Shown: positions 53,925-64,000, counted from the first letter of the stretch. The stretch is 64,000 nt of DNA from Helianthus annuus (GCF_002127325.2 NC_035435.2:15726002-15790001), one strand, 5' to 3'. Program-made: numbers and translations. The notes: generated by a model from the letters alone, not told the origin.

Positions 53925-56900
53925 ATGCATACCAGGTTTTCCAAGAAATCATCACCGCTTTTGTTTGATTCAGAGATAGAAAAGACTGCTCGACAGAATC
54001 GCGTTCTTCTACGTTCAGCAGTGAAAGCTAAAGCTCAGTCGTCAACAGTTGCTCAAGACCTTGAACAAGCAGCTAACGAGATGGCTGACCAAGAGCCACA
54101 AAACCAAGCTCCACAAAACGAACCAATCCCGCCCATTCCAGATCCACCAATCCCTCAAAACCAAAACCAGCCCAATAACCAAAACCAGAATCAACCACCA
54201 CCACAACCATTTCCACAATTCAACCCAGGCCCACAAAACCAACCGGGAAATCTGAATCTCCGACATGGGGAAATTATTCGTCTCAACCAACCACAGCATC
54301 AACACGGGTATGATGAGGGTTTTCAACACAGAGAAGGCAGTGTGCATACTTGGGAATCTGGTTGGGAAGAAGATGATTATCAGAATCAGTATGATGGGAG
54401 GTACGCGGATTACAGATACGATGAGGGGTACAACGTGAATCAAGGACACCCAGTACAACAACAAGTCAACCAAAGAAATCACATCCCGCGCCCGATTCCA
54501 CAAAATCTAGTTCAACATGGAGTCCCACGATTCAATGCGGGGAATCAAAGAGCTATTAATCGGGTTGGGGGCGATCAGATACAGTTTGTGGATGGTGTCC
54601 CACAAGTCGTTCAAGGGGCACCCATTCAAGGCGTTGAAGGTCACTGTCGACCAGTTGTTGTACCGAACTCGTCAGCTATAGTTACACCAGTGGGAAATAA
54701 TAACCGACCTTTTGAGGTAAGGCCTCAATACTTAGGCCATTTGCCCGAGTTTCATGGAAAAAGGACCGAAGAACCATACTTGCACATTGCAAGTTTTGAT
54801 TCAATTTGCCAAACAATTGGGGTTTCGGGGTTTACAAAGGATGAAGTTAAGTTGATGTTGTTTCAGTTCACCTTGAAAGACAAAGCTCGACAATGGTTCG
54901 CGACATTACCTCCAGGTAGTATATACACTTGGCAAGAGATGCAGCTGGTGTTTTTGGAGGAATACTATACCATGAATAGAACCAGTGAAGCTCGGGATGC
55001 AATCAGAGCATTCCAGCAACATTCAGGGGAAGCGTTCCATGAGGCGTTCACAAGATTTAAGGAGTTGCTTAGTAAATGCCCCCATCATAGCATTCAGACA
55101 TGGGAATTGATTAAAGCGTTCTACGATGGGCTACTTCCTGATGATGTAAGAGATCTCATAGCTATCAGTAATGGGACGTTTCTCACGAATACAGAAGCTG
55201 CAGATTGGGCATATTTGGAGAGACAGAGTGCTACTTCTAAGAGACAGGCACAGTCTAGCAGGAGAGCAAGATCAGCATCAGCGAGATCAGTTGATTATGA
55301 AGCTGAAGAACGGGTTGAGAAATTAAAACAACAGAATTTGCTATTAGAGCGGCAGGTAGCTCAGATGAAGTTGGGAAAGGGAACTGAAGTTAGGGCAGCT
55401 AATGCATTCGCCGTATGTACAGATTGTGATGAGTTAGGACACCAGGTTGGAGAGTGTCTCGCAAGGATGGGTCCGAATGAAGAAGTAAACCAAGTATTCG
55501 GTGAACGAAAGCAGTATGATATGAAATCGAATACATATCATCCAGGTTTGCGAAACCACCCCAATTTTAATTACGGTAATTTTGCTAATCAAATGAACCC
55601 TAATTTTCAGGTACCTATGCAAGGAGGCCAGCAGTATCAGAGTCGTCAAGGTAATTACTCGCAAGGTAATTACCAAAATCAGGGCCCATATAATCCGGGT
55701 ACTCAGCAAGGGAACTCCTCAAGTGCTAGTGGTGGAACAAATGATGACAAATTGGATGCTATTATGAAGTTCATGAAGGACGTCCAGAAAGAGAATGAAG
55801 TTCGGGACAAAACGTCTGAAGCAATGCAGAAGCAGTTGGGGCAGCTAGCAGAAGATCTAGCTCAGCTGAGAAGAGATCCAGGTAAGTTGCCAAGCACTAC
55901 CACAGTCAACCCAGCACATCAGTCATCTAGCTTGAAAAATGTAAGAAATGTGCACATCAACGCGGTAAGTATTCTTCCAACTTCTGAATTTGGTAGTGTC
56001 ACAATTACTCCACCATCACAATTAGTTGAGGAGGTGGTGGAGGATGTTGGTAATAGATCGGACTCTCAACATGATCGGGACCCACCAAGGGATGAAAGGT
56101 GGGAAAGCTTTAAACAAGCTAAAATTAATCTACCCTTACTTGATGCGATTAAAGAGAGTCCCGATCAAGTTGAGTTTCTGAAAGAGTTAAGTACCCAAAA
56201 ACGGCTTCACAAGTTTCCTAAAAAACTTGATTTGACTGCAAATGTGAATGCTGTTTTGTTGGGTACCCTTCCCCCAAAACTCCAAGATCCAGGAGCACCC
56301 ATTATTTCCGTGCAAGTGGGTGAATTTAAAATAGAACGGGCGTTGTTGGATCTTGGAGCGTGTGTTAGTATTCTACCAGGGAGTCTGTATGACCAATATG
56401 ATTTTGGTCCGCTACAAAAAGTCAACACCACCGTGGTGTTGGCTGATCAGACTCCCATGTGTCCGAGGGGGATTGTAAGAGATGTAATTGTGAAGGTAGA
56501 AGATTGTTACTACCCAGTTGACTTCTTAGTGCTTGATTGTGCCACAAGTTCAAAGAACACGCACCCTCCAGTCATTCTGGGCAGACCGTTCTTAGCGACT
56601 GCTCATGCGATTATCAGTTGTGTTGATGGAACGGTAAGTATGAAGTTTGGTGACCGTGAATTACGGTTAAATGTGTTTTCAGATGCGACTAATCCTCCCA
56701 TTTCAGGTGAACACTCAAAATTTGAAAATGGTGATGAAAATGTCTCTCCTGCAAAGGAGATTCAACCCAAACAGGAGTGTTTATTGGTTGACAGGTTTGA
56801 AGTGGCAGGAAGCGAAGCAGTAAAGAAAAAGGAAAGTGTGGCGTATGAGGAGTTTAAAACGGACAAAGGGAAGCCACGAGAGAGGAAGAAGGAAAAGAAA

Positions 56901-57038
56901 CCGCCTGAATGTGATAATGCAAAGCGGAGGTTAAAGTTATTCGGTCCAATGTGGAAGACAGTGGACGACTTACCGGAGCATTGGCGGAGTACATACGTAG
57001 AGGCCATGGGACGCAAACATCCCACTCGACCACCATAA
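53925..57038 (+). CDS. G3 Gag-protease polyprotein, intact
   Basis: The 1037-residue ORF starts MHTRFSKKSSPLLFDSEIEK, an Athila-type gag start. A Pro/Gln/Asn-rich region covers residues about 50-105. The Retrotrans_gag core lies at about 275-400 (EPYLHIASFDSICQTIG, KDKARQWFATL, FTRFKELLSKCPHH), the single CCHC knuckle CTDCDELGHQVGEC near 498, and a Gln-rich tail with a predicted coiled coil near 610-650. The aspartic protease is at about 770-910 with ALLDLGACVSILPGS. The last 100 residues are basic and end DLPEHWRSTYVEAMGRK. RT never begins. No stop or frameshift is present, in contrast to the defective G2. The protein would form particles and mature them but cannot replicate RNA. Confidence 0.93.
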   Translation: MHTRFSKKSSPLLFDSEIEKTARQNRVLLRSAVKAKAQSSTVAQDLEQAANEMADQEPQNQAPQNEPIPPIPDPPIPQNQNQPNNQNQNQPPPQPFPQFNPGPQNQPGNLNLRHGEIIRLNQPQHQHGYDEGFQHREGSVHTWESGWEEDDYQNQYDGRYADYRYDEGYNVNQGHPVQQQVNQRNHIPRPIPQNLVQHGVPRFNAGNQRAINRVGGDQIQFVDGVPQVVQGAPIQGVEGHCRPVVVPNSSAIVTPVGNNNRPFEVRPQYLGHLPEFHGKRTEEPYLHIASFDSICQTIGVSGFTKDEVKLMLFQFTLKDKARQWFATLPPGSIYTWQEMQLVFLEEYYTMNRTSEARDAIRAFQQHSGEAFHEAFTRFKELLSKCPHHSIQTWELIKAFYDGLLPDDVRDLIAISNGTFLTNTEAADWAYLERQSATSKRQAQSSRRARSASARSVDYEAEERVEKLKQQNLLLERQVAQMKLGKGTEVRAANAFAVCTDCDELGHQVGECLARMGPNEEVNQVFGERKQYDMKSNTYHPGLRNHPNFNYGNFANQMNPNFQVPMQGGQQYQSRQGNYSQGNYQNQGPYNPGTQQGNSSSASGGTNDDKLDAIMKFMKDVQKENEVRDKTSEAMQKQLGQLAEDLAQLRRDPGKLPSTTTVNPAHQSSSLKNVRNVHINAVSILPTSEFGSVTITPPSQLVEEVVEDVGNRSDSQHDRDPPRDERWESFKQAKINLPLLDAIKESPDQVEFLKELSTQKRLHKFPKKLDLTANVNAVLLGTLPPKLQDPGAPIISVQVGEFKIERALLDLGACVSILPGSLYDQYDFGPLQKVNTTVVLADQTPMCPRGIVRDVIVKVEDCYYPVDFLVLDCATSSKNTHPPVILGRPFLATAHAIISCVDGTVSMKFGDRELRLNVFSDATNPPISGEHSKFENGDENVSPAKEIQPKQECLLVDRFEVAGSEAVKKKESVAYEEFKTDKGKPRERKKEKKPPECDNAKRRLKLFGPMWKTVDDLPEHWRSTYVEAMGRKHPTRPP

Positions 57039-58848
57039 GGGTATATCAGGTACGGTCTGGCTGAAGACCTATAAAGTTAGCGCTCTTGGGAGGCAGCCCG
57101 ATGATGTATAGTAGTGTATATTTGTCTTGTTTTCGCGTGAGTACTTTTACAGGTTATCAGGTTATTAATCTCTAAGGATGCAAGGGTCCAAGTGTGGGGA
57201 TGTTTGGTGAAGTCCCAATACATTCTAGCTAAAATTGCGGACATTGCACGGATTAGAGTTCAGGCAGAATTGTCCATACTCAATCTCCATTTGGACGGGG
57301 ATGACCTGAACACTAATTGTAGAGATTGACCTGAGGACGTGTGGACACGGCCGCGAATGGAATGCTATACGGTCGTGGTGGAACATGACGCATGAGGATT
57401 CTACACGTTAAACCAGGGGAGTCTGTTCCACTCTAATTATTTTTTTTTTATTCGTGTTTTTGGTGGTGTTGAACTATTTATGTTTAGGGAATGTGTTTAC
57501 GTTATTTGTGCTAGGGATAGCCACTCAGGGGGTTGTTAGTTGGTATTCCCGGGTTTTGTTTTAAAAGCACTATACATTGGGGACAATGTCGCCCAAGTGT
57601 GGGGATATGGAAACCCGGGAAGGGAAAGGTTGGGACAAGAGTTTGAAAGAGGTTGAAAGTGATTGAAAACGATGAAAAGCGAAAAAAATTGAAAATTTTG
57701 AAAATTCAAAAAAATTTTATCGCCTTAAGTGAACTAAATGGATATGAAAACCGAATGTTTCAATCATTAATGAGTTCCTTGCCGGTAGTAAACTAACATA
57801 GTCCCTTGTCATGGTCGTTCCTTTAAGTTTCATGAGAGTAGGTCTGGCAGGTGTTTTTAGAAAAGAATTGAAAAGAGATGTCTATTTAAGGGTAACATGT
57901 TTTAGATTGCATATGCTACGTGTCGGCAACCTTTTTACCCTTCTTTGGTGAGAATTTTGAGCCTGTAGAATGATAGAATGATTTACATAATGACTTCATT
58001 TGTTGAGAGCAGGCCATATGTTATTCTGTTTTAGAACTTGTATGATTTGATGCATGCTGAGACTGTGGTTTGACATGTGCACGTAAATGATAAAGGCATT
58101 AGGATATCCCGTACACCTGTTTGTTTGTTTATTTGTTTTGTGTTTACCTATTTATCACCCTTAGTAGCCATGTTGAGCCTATTTACCCTTTCGTTTGTCC
58201 ACCTATTGTGAATTGTTTGATACCGACCGTGAACGACAAATTATGAATAATTGAAAAAGAAAAAAAAGAAAACAAAGAAAAGAAGAAAAAATAGAAAAAG
58301 AAAGGAGAAAAAAAAAGTTGTGTGAATATCGTTTATGTTTTTTGGGTAGAAACCAACCCAAAAGTGTTAGTCGTTATGTGTTTTGCAAATAAAGTTGTCA
58401 CGGTTGGTCGTTTGTTTGTTCGCCACGAAAAAGGAAAAAAATATACATAAGCCAAAAATTTCCCACCCTTAGCCTAAGCCCAAAACCGAAAGTCCTTTTG
58501 ATGCGTGTCGTGTTATATGATACAGTGGAGGTATGATTGTTATACAAGCCTATGATTACAGGATTTCATGTTTGGTTTTGAGTGTATAAATACTAGTACA
58601 TTACACGCTAGTTCAGTTTTTAAACCGAGAGGAGAGTTGATTGTGAGGGGCGTGTAGCATGTGTATAATCCTAAGCATGTTAGTTTTGAATAGACAAGTC
58701 TTAAGTTTTAGAAAGTGCATCAATTACTTGTCGGACTGTCAATCTTGATTGTGTTAGTCTATGGAACGGGTATGACTTGGGACTTAAACGGTTGCATTGG
58801 TTTAGGGGTTTAGAGGTGTTGTTACTATGGTGAATAATTCCGTATTGG
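57039..58848 (+). other. G3 3' noncoding region
   Basis: No gene is supported. AAGTGTGGGGATG-like motifs occur at about 57189-57201 and 57595-57608; the second follows the hairpin ACATTG-GGGA-CAATGT (57574-57589). A purine-rich (GAAAAA)n stretch lies at 58255-58320. Confidence 0.75.
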
Positions 58849-58885
58849 TTTGCTTGAGGACAAGCAAAGGGTAAGTGTGGGGATG
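58849..58885 (+). promoter_or_regulatory. G3 pre-PPT hairpin and polypurine tract
   Basis: The arms TTTGCTTG and CAAGCAAA pair perfectly around AGGA (58849-58868). Seventeen bases, GGGTAAGTGTGGGGATG, separate it from the 3' LTR. Confidence 0.82.
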
Positions 58886-60079
58886 TGATGTGAGGGTGTT
58901 TAATCGTGTTTTAAAGTGTTTAATTATGAGGCTTTATATGATTTTGTGTATGGAAACGGTTTACTTTGGGTTGATTTTGATTTACAGGTACTCGGAGCAT
59001 AACGGATGGCTTTTGGAGCTTGACGGAAGGTTTTCGGGAAGCATTATGGAGTATTGGAAGCATACACACAAGTTGGAAGGCCAAAATATGAAAAACGGGA
59101 AGTTCGGTAGCAATCGGCGCCACTAGGTGCTGATTTCAGCGCACCACAGAAGGAAAATACCATTTGGCGCACTAGGTGCTGATTTCAGCGCACTGGGCGC
59201 TGAACCCAGACCTGACTTGCGAATTTCTTGTTTTTCCACCATATTTAAGCACAAACATTCCCCAAACGAAATTATCATTAACCCTAGCCGTTTTCCACTT
59301 CCCAAGGACGAATTTTGGAGTTCCAAACCTCAATCCAATCATCAATCATGCAATTCCTCATCAAGATTGAAGATCAAATCAAGAACATGAGCGGCTAAAC
59401 CACCCGTGATCATCTCCGGGACTAGGGTTTGTGTTAGGAACCGGGTTAACTTAGTTTTACAAACTTTTGGATTGAGATTTGACTAATCATTCGGTTAGTT
59501 TATCTTTATTGTTTATTTGTTTTTGATTAAACATTGTTGGATTATCATTTGCATACTTATTCATCAGTTATTTGGTTTTGTCATCAACAATTGGGATTAA
59601 ATTCTAAGTTGTCATTGTCTTCAACCTTTAACCATTGAACTTGTTCATGTTTATGAAATCTAGGATTGGTAATTATCTAGGTTACTATTCAGTTGCATCA
59701 ATCTTTCGGTTTCGATCGTGGATCATTGCAATCAAATATATTATCTGTTAATTATTTATCAAAACAAGTAGTTAGCAAATCATGTCTATGTGATTTCCAA
59801 TTGGTAGTAATTAGGTTACCCGTGTTTCTACACAACCTGAAAACCCGGAGATTGGTCCCTCTTCTCACAACTGTTTACAAGTTTAATTTATTTTTGTTTT
59901 CACAATCATTCTCAAAACAACAAAAAGCAATTAGTTAGAAATAGATGATAATTGAAACAACAAACTTTTACACTTTCCACTGATTCCCCGTGGATTCGAC
60001 ACCCTACTTGCCCTTTACTAGTAAAAGGTGAATAGGACACTTTTAACTTTATTTTTGACCGACCTTACGACATCGATCA
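58886..60079 (+). repeat. G3 3' LTR
   Basis: It is the partner of 52539-53732, equal in length, with one visible substitution. Confidence 0.95.
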
Positions 60080-60084
60080 AGCCA

Positions 60085-60650
60085 CGAACGAGAAGATTGG
60101 CATAGTTCGGGCACACTTGAAGGCGGCTCAAGACAGGCAAAAGGCGTATGCTGATAAAAGGAATAAGCCAATCGAATTTCAGGTGGGTGACAAGGTTATG
60201 CTAAAAGTTTCCCCATGGAAGGGCGTTATTAGATTCAGAAAAAGGGGGAAGCTAAGCCCAAGATTTATTGGGCCATTTAAAATCGTTGAAAAGATCGGCA
60301 AGGTAGCTTACCGCCTCGAGCTACCGGCAGAACTAAGTGGAATCCATAGCACGTTTCACGTGTCACAATTAAGAAAATGCCTAGCAGATGAAACAGCTTA
60401 TATTCATTTCGATGATATTGAAGTAGATAATAGCCTGAATTATGCGGTGAGACCGGTGGAGATTTTAGATCGGAAGGTCAAATACTTAAGAAATAGACAA
60501 ATCGATCAAGTCAAAATCAGATGGGAGCATAGAAAAGGCTCGGACACTACGTGGGAGTCCGAGGAAGAAATGCGACGACTCTACCCTTCATTATTTGGTA
60601 CGTATTTCGGTTTCGGGGACGAAACCCTTTTTAAGGGGGTGGACTTGTAA
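60085..60650 (+). pseudogene. G1 integrase C-terminus with chromodomain-like tail
   Basis: The frame joins exactly to the integrase core left of G3 and reads TNEKIGIVRAHLKAAQDRQK. The SH3-like [13 protein letters not shown] and GPFKIVEKIGKVAYRLELP follow, then the chromodomain-like PVEILDRKVKYLRNRQ...VKIRWEHRKGSDTTWESEEEM. Its TAA stop at 60648-60650 lies inside the first bases of the 3' LTR, so the coding region overlaps the hairpin, the polypurine tract and the LTR edge. It belongs to a polyprotein broken elsewhere. Confidence 0.92.
60609..60645 (+). promoter_or_regulatory. G1 pre-PPT hairpin and polypurine tract
   Basis: GGTTTCG-GGGA-CGAAACC forms a perfect 7-bp stem (60609-60626). It is followed by 19 bases containing AAGGGGGTGGA, then the LTR. 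Confidence 0.8.
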
Positions 60651-62498
60651 CACCCTGAAAATATAAAACGTTATATTAAAAATTATAAAGTATAAATAAA
60701 CGGGAAAATTTACTAACTAGAAACTTTTAACCTAGTTAGTTAATAGACTAGAAATAGCTTATGAAGGGTTAAAGGCTACTAAACAATAAGTAAAACAAAG
60801 TTGAGGGGCCTAAGTTGTAACAATTAAAAACTTGATTGTTAGTAACAAATAAAACCAACCAAACACCCCACAAAGGGGATGTCTGGTCGATCAAAACATC
60901 AGGGGTGACCCCCACTCCCTCTCAAACCCTAAGCTTCACAAAATTGATCAATTGAAGGTTAATTCTCGTTCCAAATCGAAATCAAAACAGAGATTCGTGA
61001 TCCTCATCACAAGAGGGTTACAAGGTATGTGAAATTTCATGAAATCTCTCAACTTGAATTTCACATGTAATTTGGGAAATTCTGAATTGTTAGTTGCATG
61101 TGTGTCTTGTGATGATTTAGGAACAACTAGAGTGTTTAGGGACAAACCCTAGGCAAATAGAAGTTGAAATCTTGCGAAATTTTGATGAATTCATAAACAC
61201 CTTGTAGGTGGGTTGTGGGTTTTACAAGATGAAGATGAATACTAGGGTTTAGAATGATTATTCTAGTGTAATTTGATCATAGAAGATAATTTCCAGAAGA
61301 GTATGATGTTTACATGCTATATGAGAGTTTTATTGATGTTGAGTTAGCTAAAAAGTAAGCTATGAACTTGAATATGAATGGTATGAAAATTCTGCCTATA
61401 TAGTGTTTATTGAAACGCCTCAAAGGAGGCTTAAAACTGAATTATTAAGTTAAAAACGCATAATCATGATGTATTGCAAAATGCGCATTATGTATGTGAA
61501 ACAAAGAGTTCTAAACATAAAGTGATTGAACTCTATAGGAAAGGAAGCCGGGGTATCGAGCGGGCAAACCAGTGTAGACGCACGTTTGAAGGGCTTGCTT
61601 TAAAGGTATGTAACTTGACCCGTTACATTAAGCAAATTTAAATCATTATAATATGCATAGTTAAATTTTAGAATGAAGGTTGCTATGAATCTAGGCGATG
61701 ATATCGCTATATTGAATAATTGGTAAAAAGTTGGTTAGAACTCGTTGGTAGTCGTCAAAAGGAAGAAATTCCGTAGACGAGCCAAATGGGTCGGATAATC
61801 AAGTGAGGCATGATTAATGCTCCGGTTTGTGATAGATTGATTGTTCATATTGGTTATTATATAACATACTAGAAATACCAGATTTTAATGTATTGATACC
61901 ATAGAATACTGAAATCCGAGGGTTGGGGTCTTGGTGTAATGCCCAAACCAAACAAAAACATGAACTTCCAGGTACTACCGTAAGTTACGGTGGTACCGTA
62001 ACTTACGGTAGAGATCAGGGTCTTACGGTGGTTCACTACTGTTTTACGGTGGACCAAAAGATTTCCAGGACTCACCGTAACTTACGGTGACACCGTAAGT
62101 TACGGTGGAACCAGAATAACTTTCATATTTTTGTTATTTCTAATGTGATGTTAAATCTTGGGATTATATTATATATCAACGTCAAAACTAATGATTTAAC
62201 GGTTTTGATCATAGGTAATTTGGTGGATCTTACGGGTGGCGATCAAGTGATTAAATGAAGAACCGAACACTCCATTTTGAGGCTTCCGCAATGTTTTAGA
62301 TCTTTTGTAGTATTTGTGTATGGGTTGAAAACACATGTTAAACAAATTTTATAAAACGCTTTAACTTAGTCATTAGTTGACTAAGGTCTTTGTTACTTAT
62401 GAACTTCGTTAACGAATGACATGCTATTTAATCAATATTTTTACTAGAAATGGTGTTGTTTATTATTAAAAACAAGTGAAAAATATAAGGGTGTTACA
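60646..62498 (+). repeat. G1 3' LTR
   Basis: It is the partner of 17910-19762, equal in length at 1853 bp, with about 19 differences by eye, mostly transitions. The palindrome cluster is at 61977-62107. Confidence 0.95.
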
Positions 62499-62704
62499 GA
62501 CTTGTATGAAATTCCACCAGCATCTACACTTTTAGGTGACATAAAAAAATGTACTACCATGTTTTTTTTTGCATTTTTTAGTGAAACGTGTTAAACTTGT
62601 TTTTGAGAATACAATGTTACATGTAAAAAAAAGTTTTCAAGCTATACGTGTTAAAATTTATTAAACAATACAATGTTTTCTAAGACTCGTGACCTTTTTT
62701 GTAG

Positions 62705-64000
62705 GTATTCATGCGAACGAGGAGTTTTATGTTCACCACACACCCAATGGCACTAGAATGTGGTGTCCTAATGTTCCTATTGTTTTAAAGCATGTTGTTG
62801 GTTCTGTATATGAAACGTGGAACGACGTGTTCAGTATGTACAAGGACTATGCTGTGTATTCTGGGTTTTCTATTCGTAAGGGGCAAACCAAGAGATGGAA
62901 GGGTTTTGTCACTCACCAGTACCTAAGGTGTACTAAATATTCAAAACCACAAATTAGGCGTAAAACTGATACCTTGGAGCAGTCAACCTTGACTATTAGG
63001 CAAAGTACTTTCACAATGACAGATTGCAAGGCTAGTATACTGGTTAAGTTTTCTGAGGGCAGCTCTATGTGCACAGTGGTAGGGTTCCATGAGCACCATA
63101 ATCATCCCTTTGTTGAGCGTTTTAATCGTGACCTAAGTAGGATTTCAAGGAAACTACCCTTTACATCCAAACAGTTTATCCATAACATGAGTTTGAACAG
63201 AATTGGTCCAATTGTTTCTCACAGAGTTTTAGTGTCCCTGATGGGTGGACATCACAACGTACGTGGGACGCCAACTGATTTTAAGAACTGGAGCCAGTCG
63301 GTTAGGCTTTATATTGGTGACCGTGATGCGCAACTTGTTATAGATCGTTTGAAAGAAAGATCGGAGAGCTTACCAGACTTTTACTATGAGTTTGTGGTTG
63401 AGAAAGGGCAATTGAGGTCGATTTTTTGGGCAGATGAAATTTCCAAGATAAACTATGAGGTGTTTGGTGATGTGTTAGCTTTTGATGCGACTTATCACAC
63501 TAATAAGTAAGGTTTTGCAAACTGGCACTTTTTTCCCCTTTAACATATTATTACCTTTTGTTTTTTTTCTTTGTCATGCAGGTACAACATGATTTTTGTT
63601 CCTTTCACTGGTGTTGATAATCATAAACAATGTGTGACATTTGGTGCTGGCTTGCTATTCAATGAAACCACCGAGTCTTACAAGTGGTTACTTGAATCAT
63701 TTCTGAAGGCACACAAGAAGCAACCAAAGTTAGTTCTGACGGACCAGGACCCTTCAATGAAAGCTGCCATTTCAGAGGTTTTCACAGACGCTCGGCACCG
63801 CCTTTGCATGTGGCATATTATAAAAAAACTTCCAACCAAGGTTTTATTAATTTATCAATCTTTTTTGAGAAGTTTTTATTTTGTTACTTCTTTTAACAGC
63901 TTGGGGTCCTGTTATTTATAGATTCATGGAGACCTATTACAAAACTCTGAGTTAAGGGCATTGATGCATCGTTTGGTGTGGAGTATTCACATGAAACCAT
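62705..64000 (+). CDS. FAR1-RELATED SEQUENCE-type protein, exons 3-5 (partial)
   Basis: Exon 3 (62705-63506) holds the FAR1 WRKY/GCM1-type zinc-binding domain: SVYETWNDVFSMYKDYAVYSGFSIRKG, then LRCTKYSKP, DCKASILVKF and HEHHNHP. The start of the MULE transposase domain follows (FWADEISKINYEVFGDVLAFDATYHTN). Exon 4 (63582-63840) continues it with YNMIFVPFTGVDNHKQCVTFG, LVLTDQDPSMKAAISEVF and ARHRLCMWHI. Exon 5 starts at 63922 (IHGDLLQNSELRALMHRLVW) and leaves the window. Splice sites are AA/GTAAGG to GCAG/GTACAA and CAAG/GTTTTA to TATAG/ATTC. The frame is open through all visible exons. The protein is probably a nuclear transcription factor of the FHY3/FAR1 family; a MULE-borne transposase is the alternative. 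Confidence 0.85.

Larger units (their letters stand above)
52539..60079 (+). mobile_element. G3: short Athila-like element with gag-protease only (TR-GAG-like)
   Basis: The 1194-bp LTRs (52539-53732 and 58886-60079) show only one difference by eye (53212 G, 59559 A) and are flanked by perfect AGCCA duplications (52534-52538 and 60080-60084). The 7.5-kb element has a tRNA-Asp-type PBS, one intact 1037-codon gag-protease ORF and a 1.8-kb noncoding 3' part with hairpin and polypurine tract. RT, RNase H, integrase and the extra ORF are absent. The element must therefore use enzymes of an autonomous Athila relative. It is the youngest insertion in the window. Confidence 0.95.
17910..62498 (+). mobile_element. 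G1: Tekay/Del-like Ty3/Gypsy chromovirus, split by G2 and G3
   Basis: Two 1853-bp LTRs (17910-19762 and 60646-62498) with TG...CA ends are flanked by perfect GACTT duplications (17905-17909 and 62499-62503). Without the nested insertions the element is about 8.5 kb: PBS, gag, protease, RT, RNase H, integrase and a C-terminal chromodomain-like segment. G2 interrupts RT at 22636 and G3 interrupts integrase at 52538. Coding continuity across both junctions is exact once one TSD copy is removed. Internal deletions make it non-autonomous. The LTRs differ at about 19 positions by eye, roughly 1%. Confidence 0.95.
17435..62704 (+). other. Giant intron 2 of the FRS-type gene (45.3 kb)
   Basis: The donor is ACAG/GTCATT at 17434/17435 and the acceptor TTTTTTGTAG/GTATTC at 62704/62705. 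Without the G1 nest and one TSD copy the intron would be about 676 bp. The remaining intron DNA holds 66-bp repeats on the left, and on the right about 200 AT-rich bp with a short direct repeat around ACAATGTT. Confidence 0.7.

Overview
The window is plant nuclear DNA from a eudicot. The element families and the style of the extra retrotransposon ORFs suggest Asteraceae, but this is inference and the species cannot be named. It is almost entirely transposable elements. The one gene that may belong to the host is a FAR1-RELATED SEQUENCE (FRS)-type gene starting at 17030 and leaving the window at 64000. No rRNA, tRNA, CRISPR or bacterial-type feature was seen.

Left part, 1-16640, mostly DNA transposons: a decayed Ty1/Copia element on the minus strand (1-2618) with a captured fragment of a chromovirus 3' end; a remnant with primer-binding-site-like and polypurine-like signals (2619-3298); two Mutator-like elements (MULEs) with perfect 9- and 10-bp target duplications (3308-4635 and 5478-7072, the second carrying a 42-bp minisatellite); two tandem PIF/Harbinger elements (7427-9600 and 9607-11783), each with a transposase gene broken at a different place; a gene-free stretch with a possible solo LTR; a small Harbinger-type MITE (13590-13873); and a MULE inserted in another MULE (14211-15552 inside 14074-16505).

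Right part, 16640-64000: the FRS gene has exons at 17030-17222 and 17360-17434 on the left and at 62705-63506, 63582-63840 and 63922 onward on the right. Its second intron spans 45.3 kb because it holds a nest of four Ty3/Gypsy retrotransposons. G1 (17910-62498, TSD GACTT) is a Tekay/Del-like chromovirus inserted in the intron. G2 (22637-51140, TSD GCGTC) is an Athila-like element inserted in the RT gene of G1. G4 (30973-45031, minus strand, TSD AAGCC) is a second chromovirus inserted in G2. G3 (52539-60079, TSD AGCCA) is a short Athila-like element with gag and protease only, inserted in the integrase gene of G1. All four target duplications are perfect. LTR divergence counted by eye falls in the order the nesting demands: G1 about 1%, G2 about 0.7%, G4 about 0.5%, G3 one difference in 1194 bp.

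The most interesting signal is a perfect short hairpin with a GGA-type loop placed 17-19 nt before the 3' LTR, just upstream of the polypurine tract. It occurs in all four Gypsy elements and in the captured chromovirus fragment. Its arms differ between families yet still pair perfectly. Other unusual items are an LTR-like GC-rich palindrome box inside G2 upstream of its extra ORF, a four-codon uORF shared by the LTRs of both Athila elements, and repeated acceptor-like units in the FRS intron.
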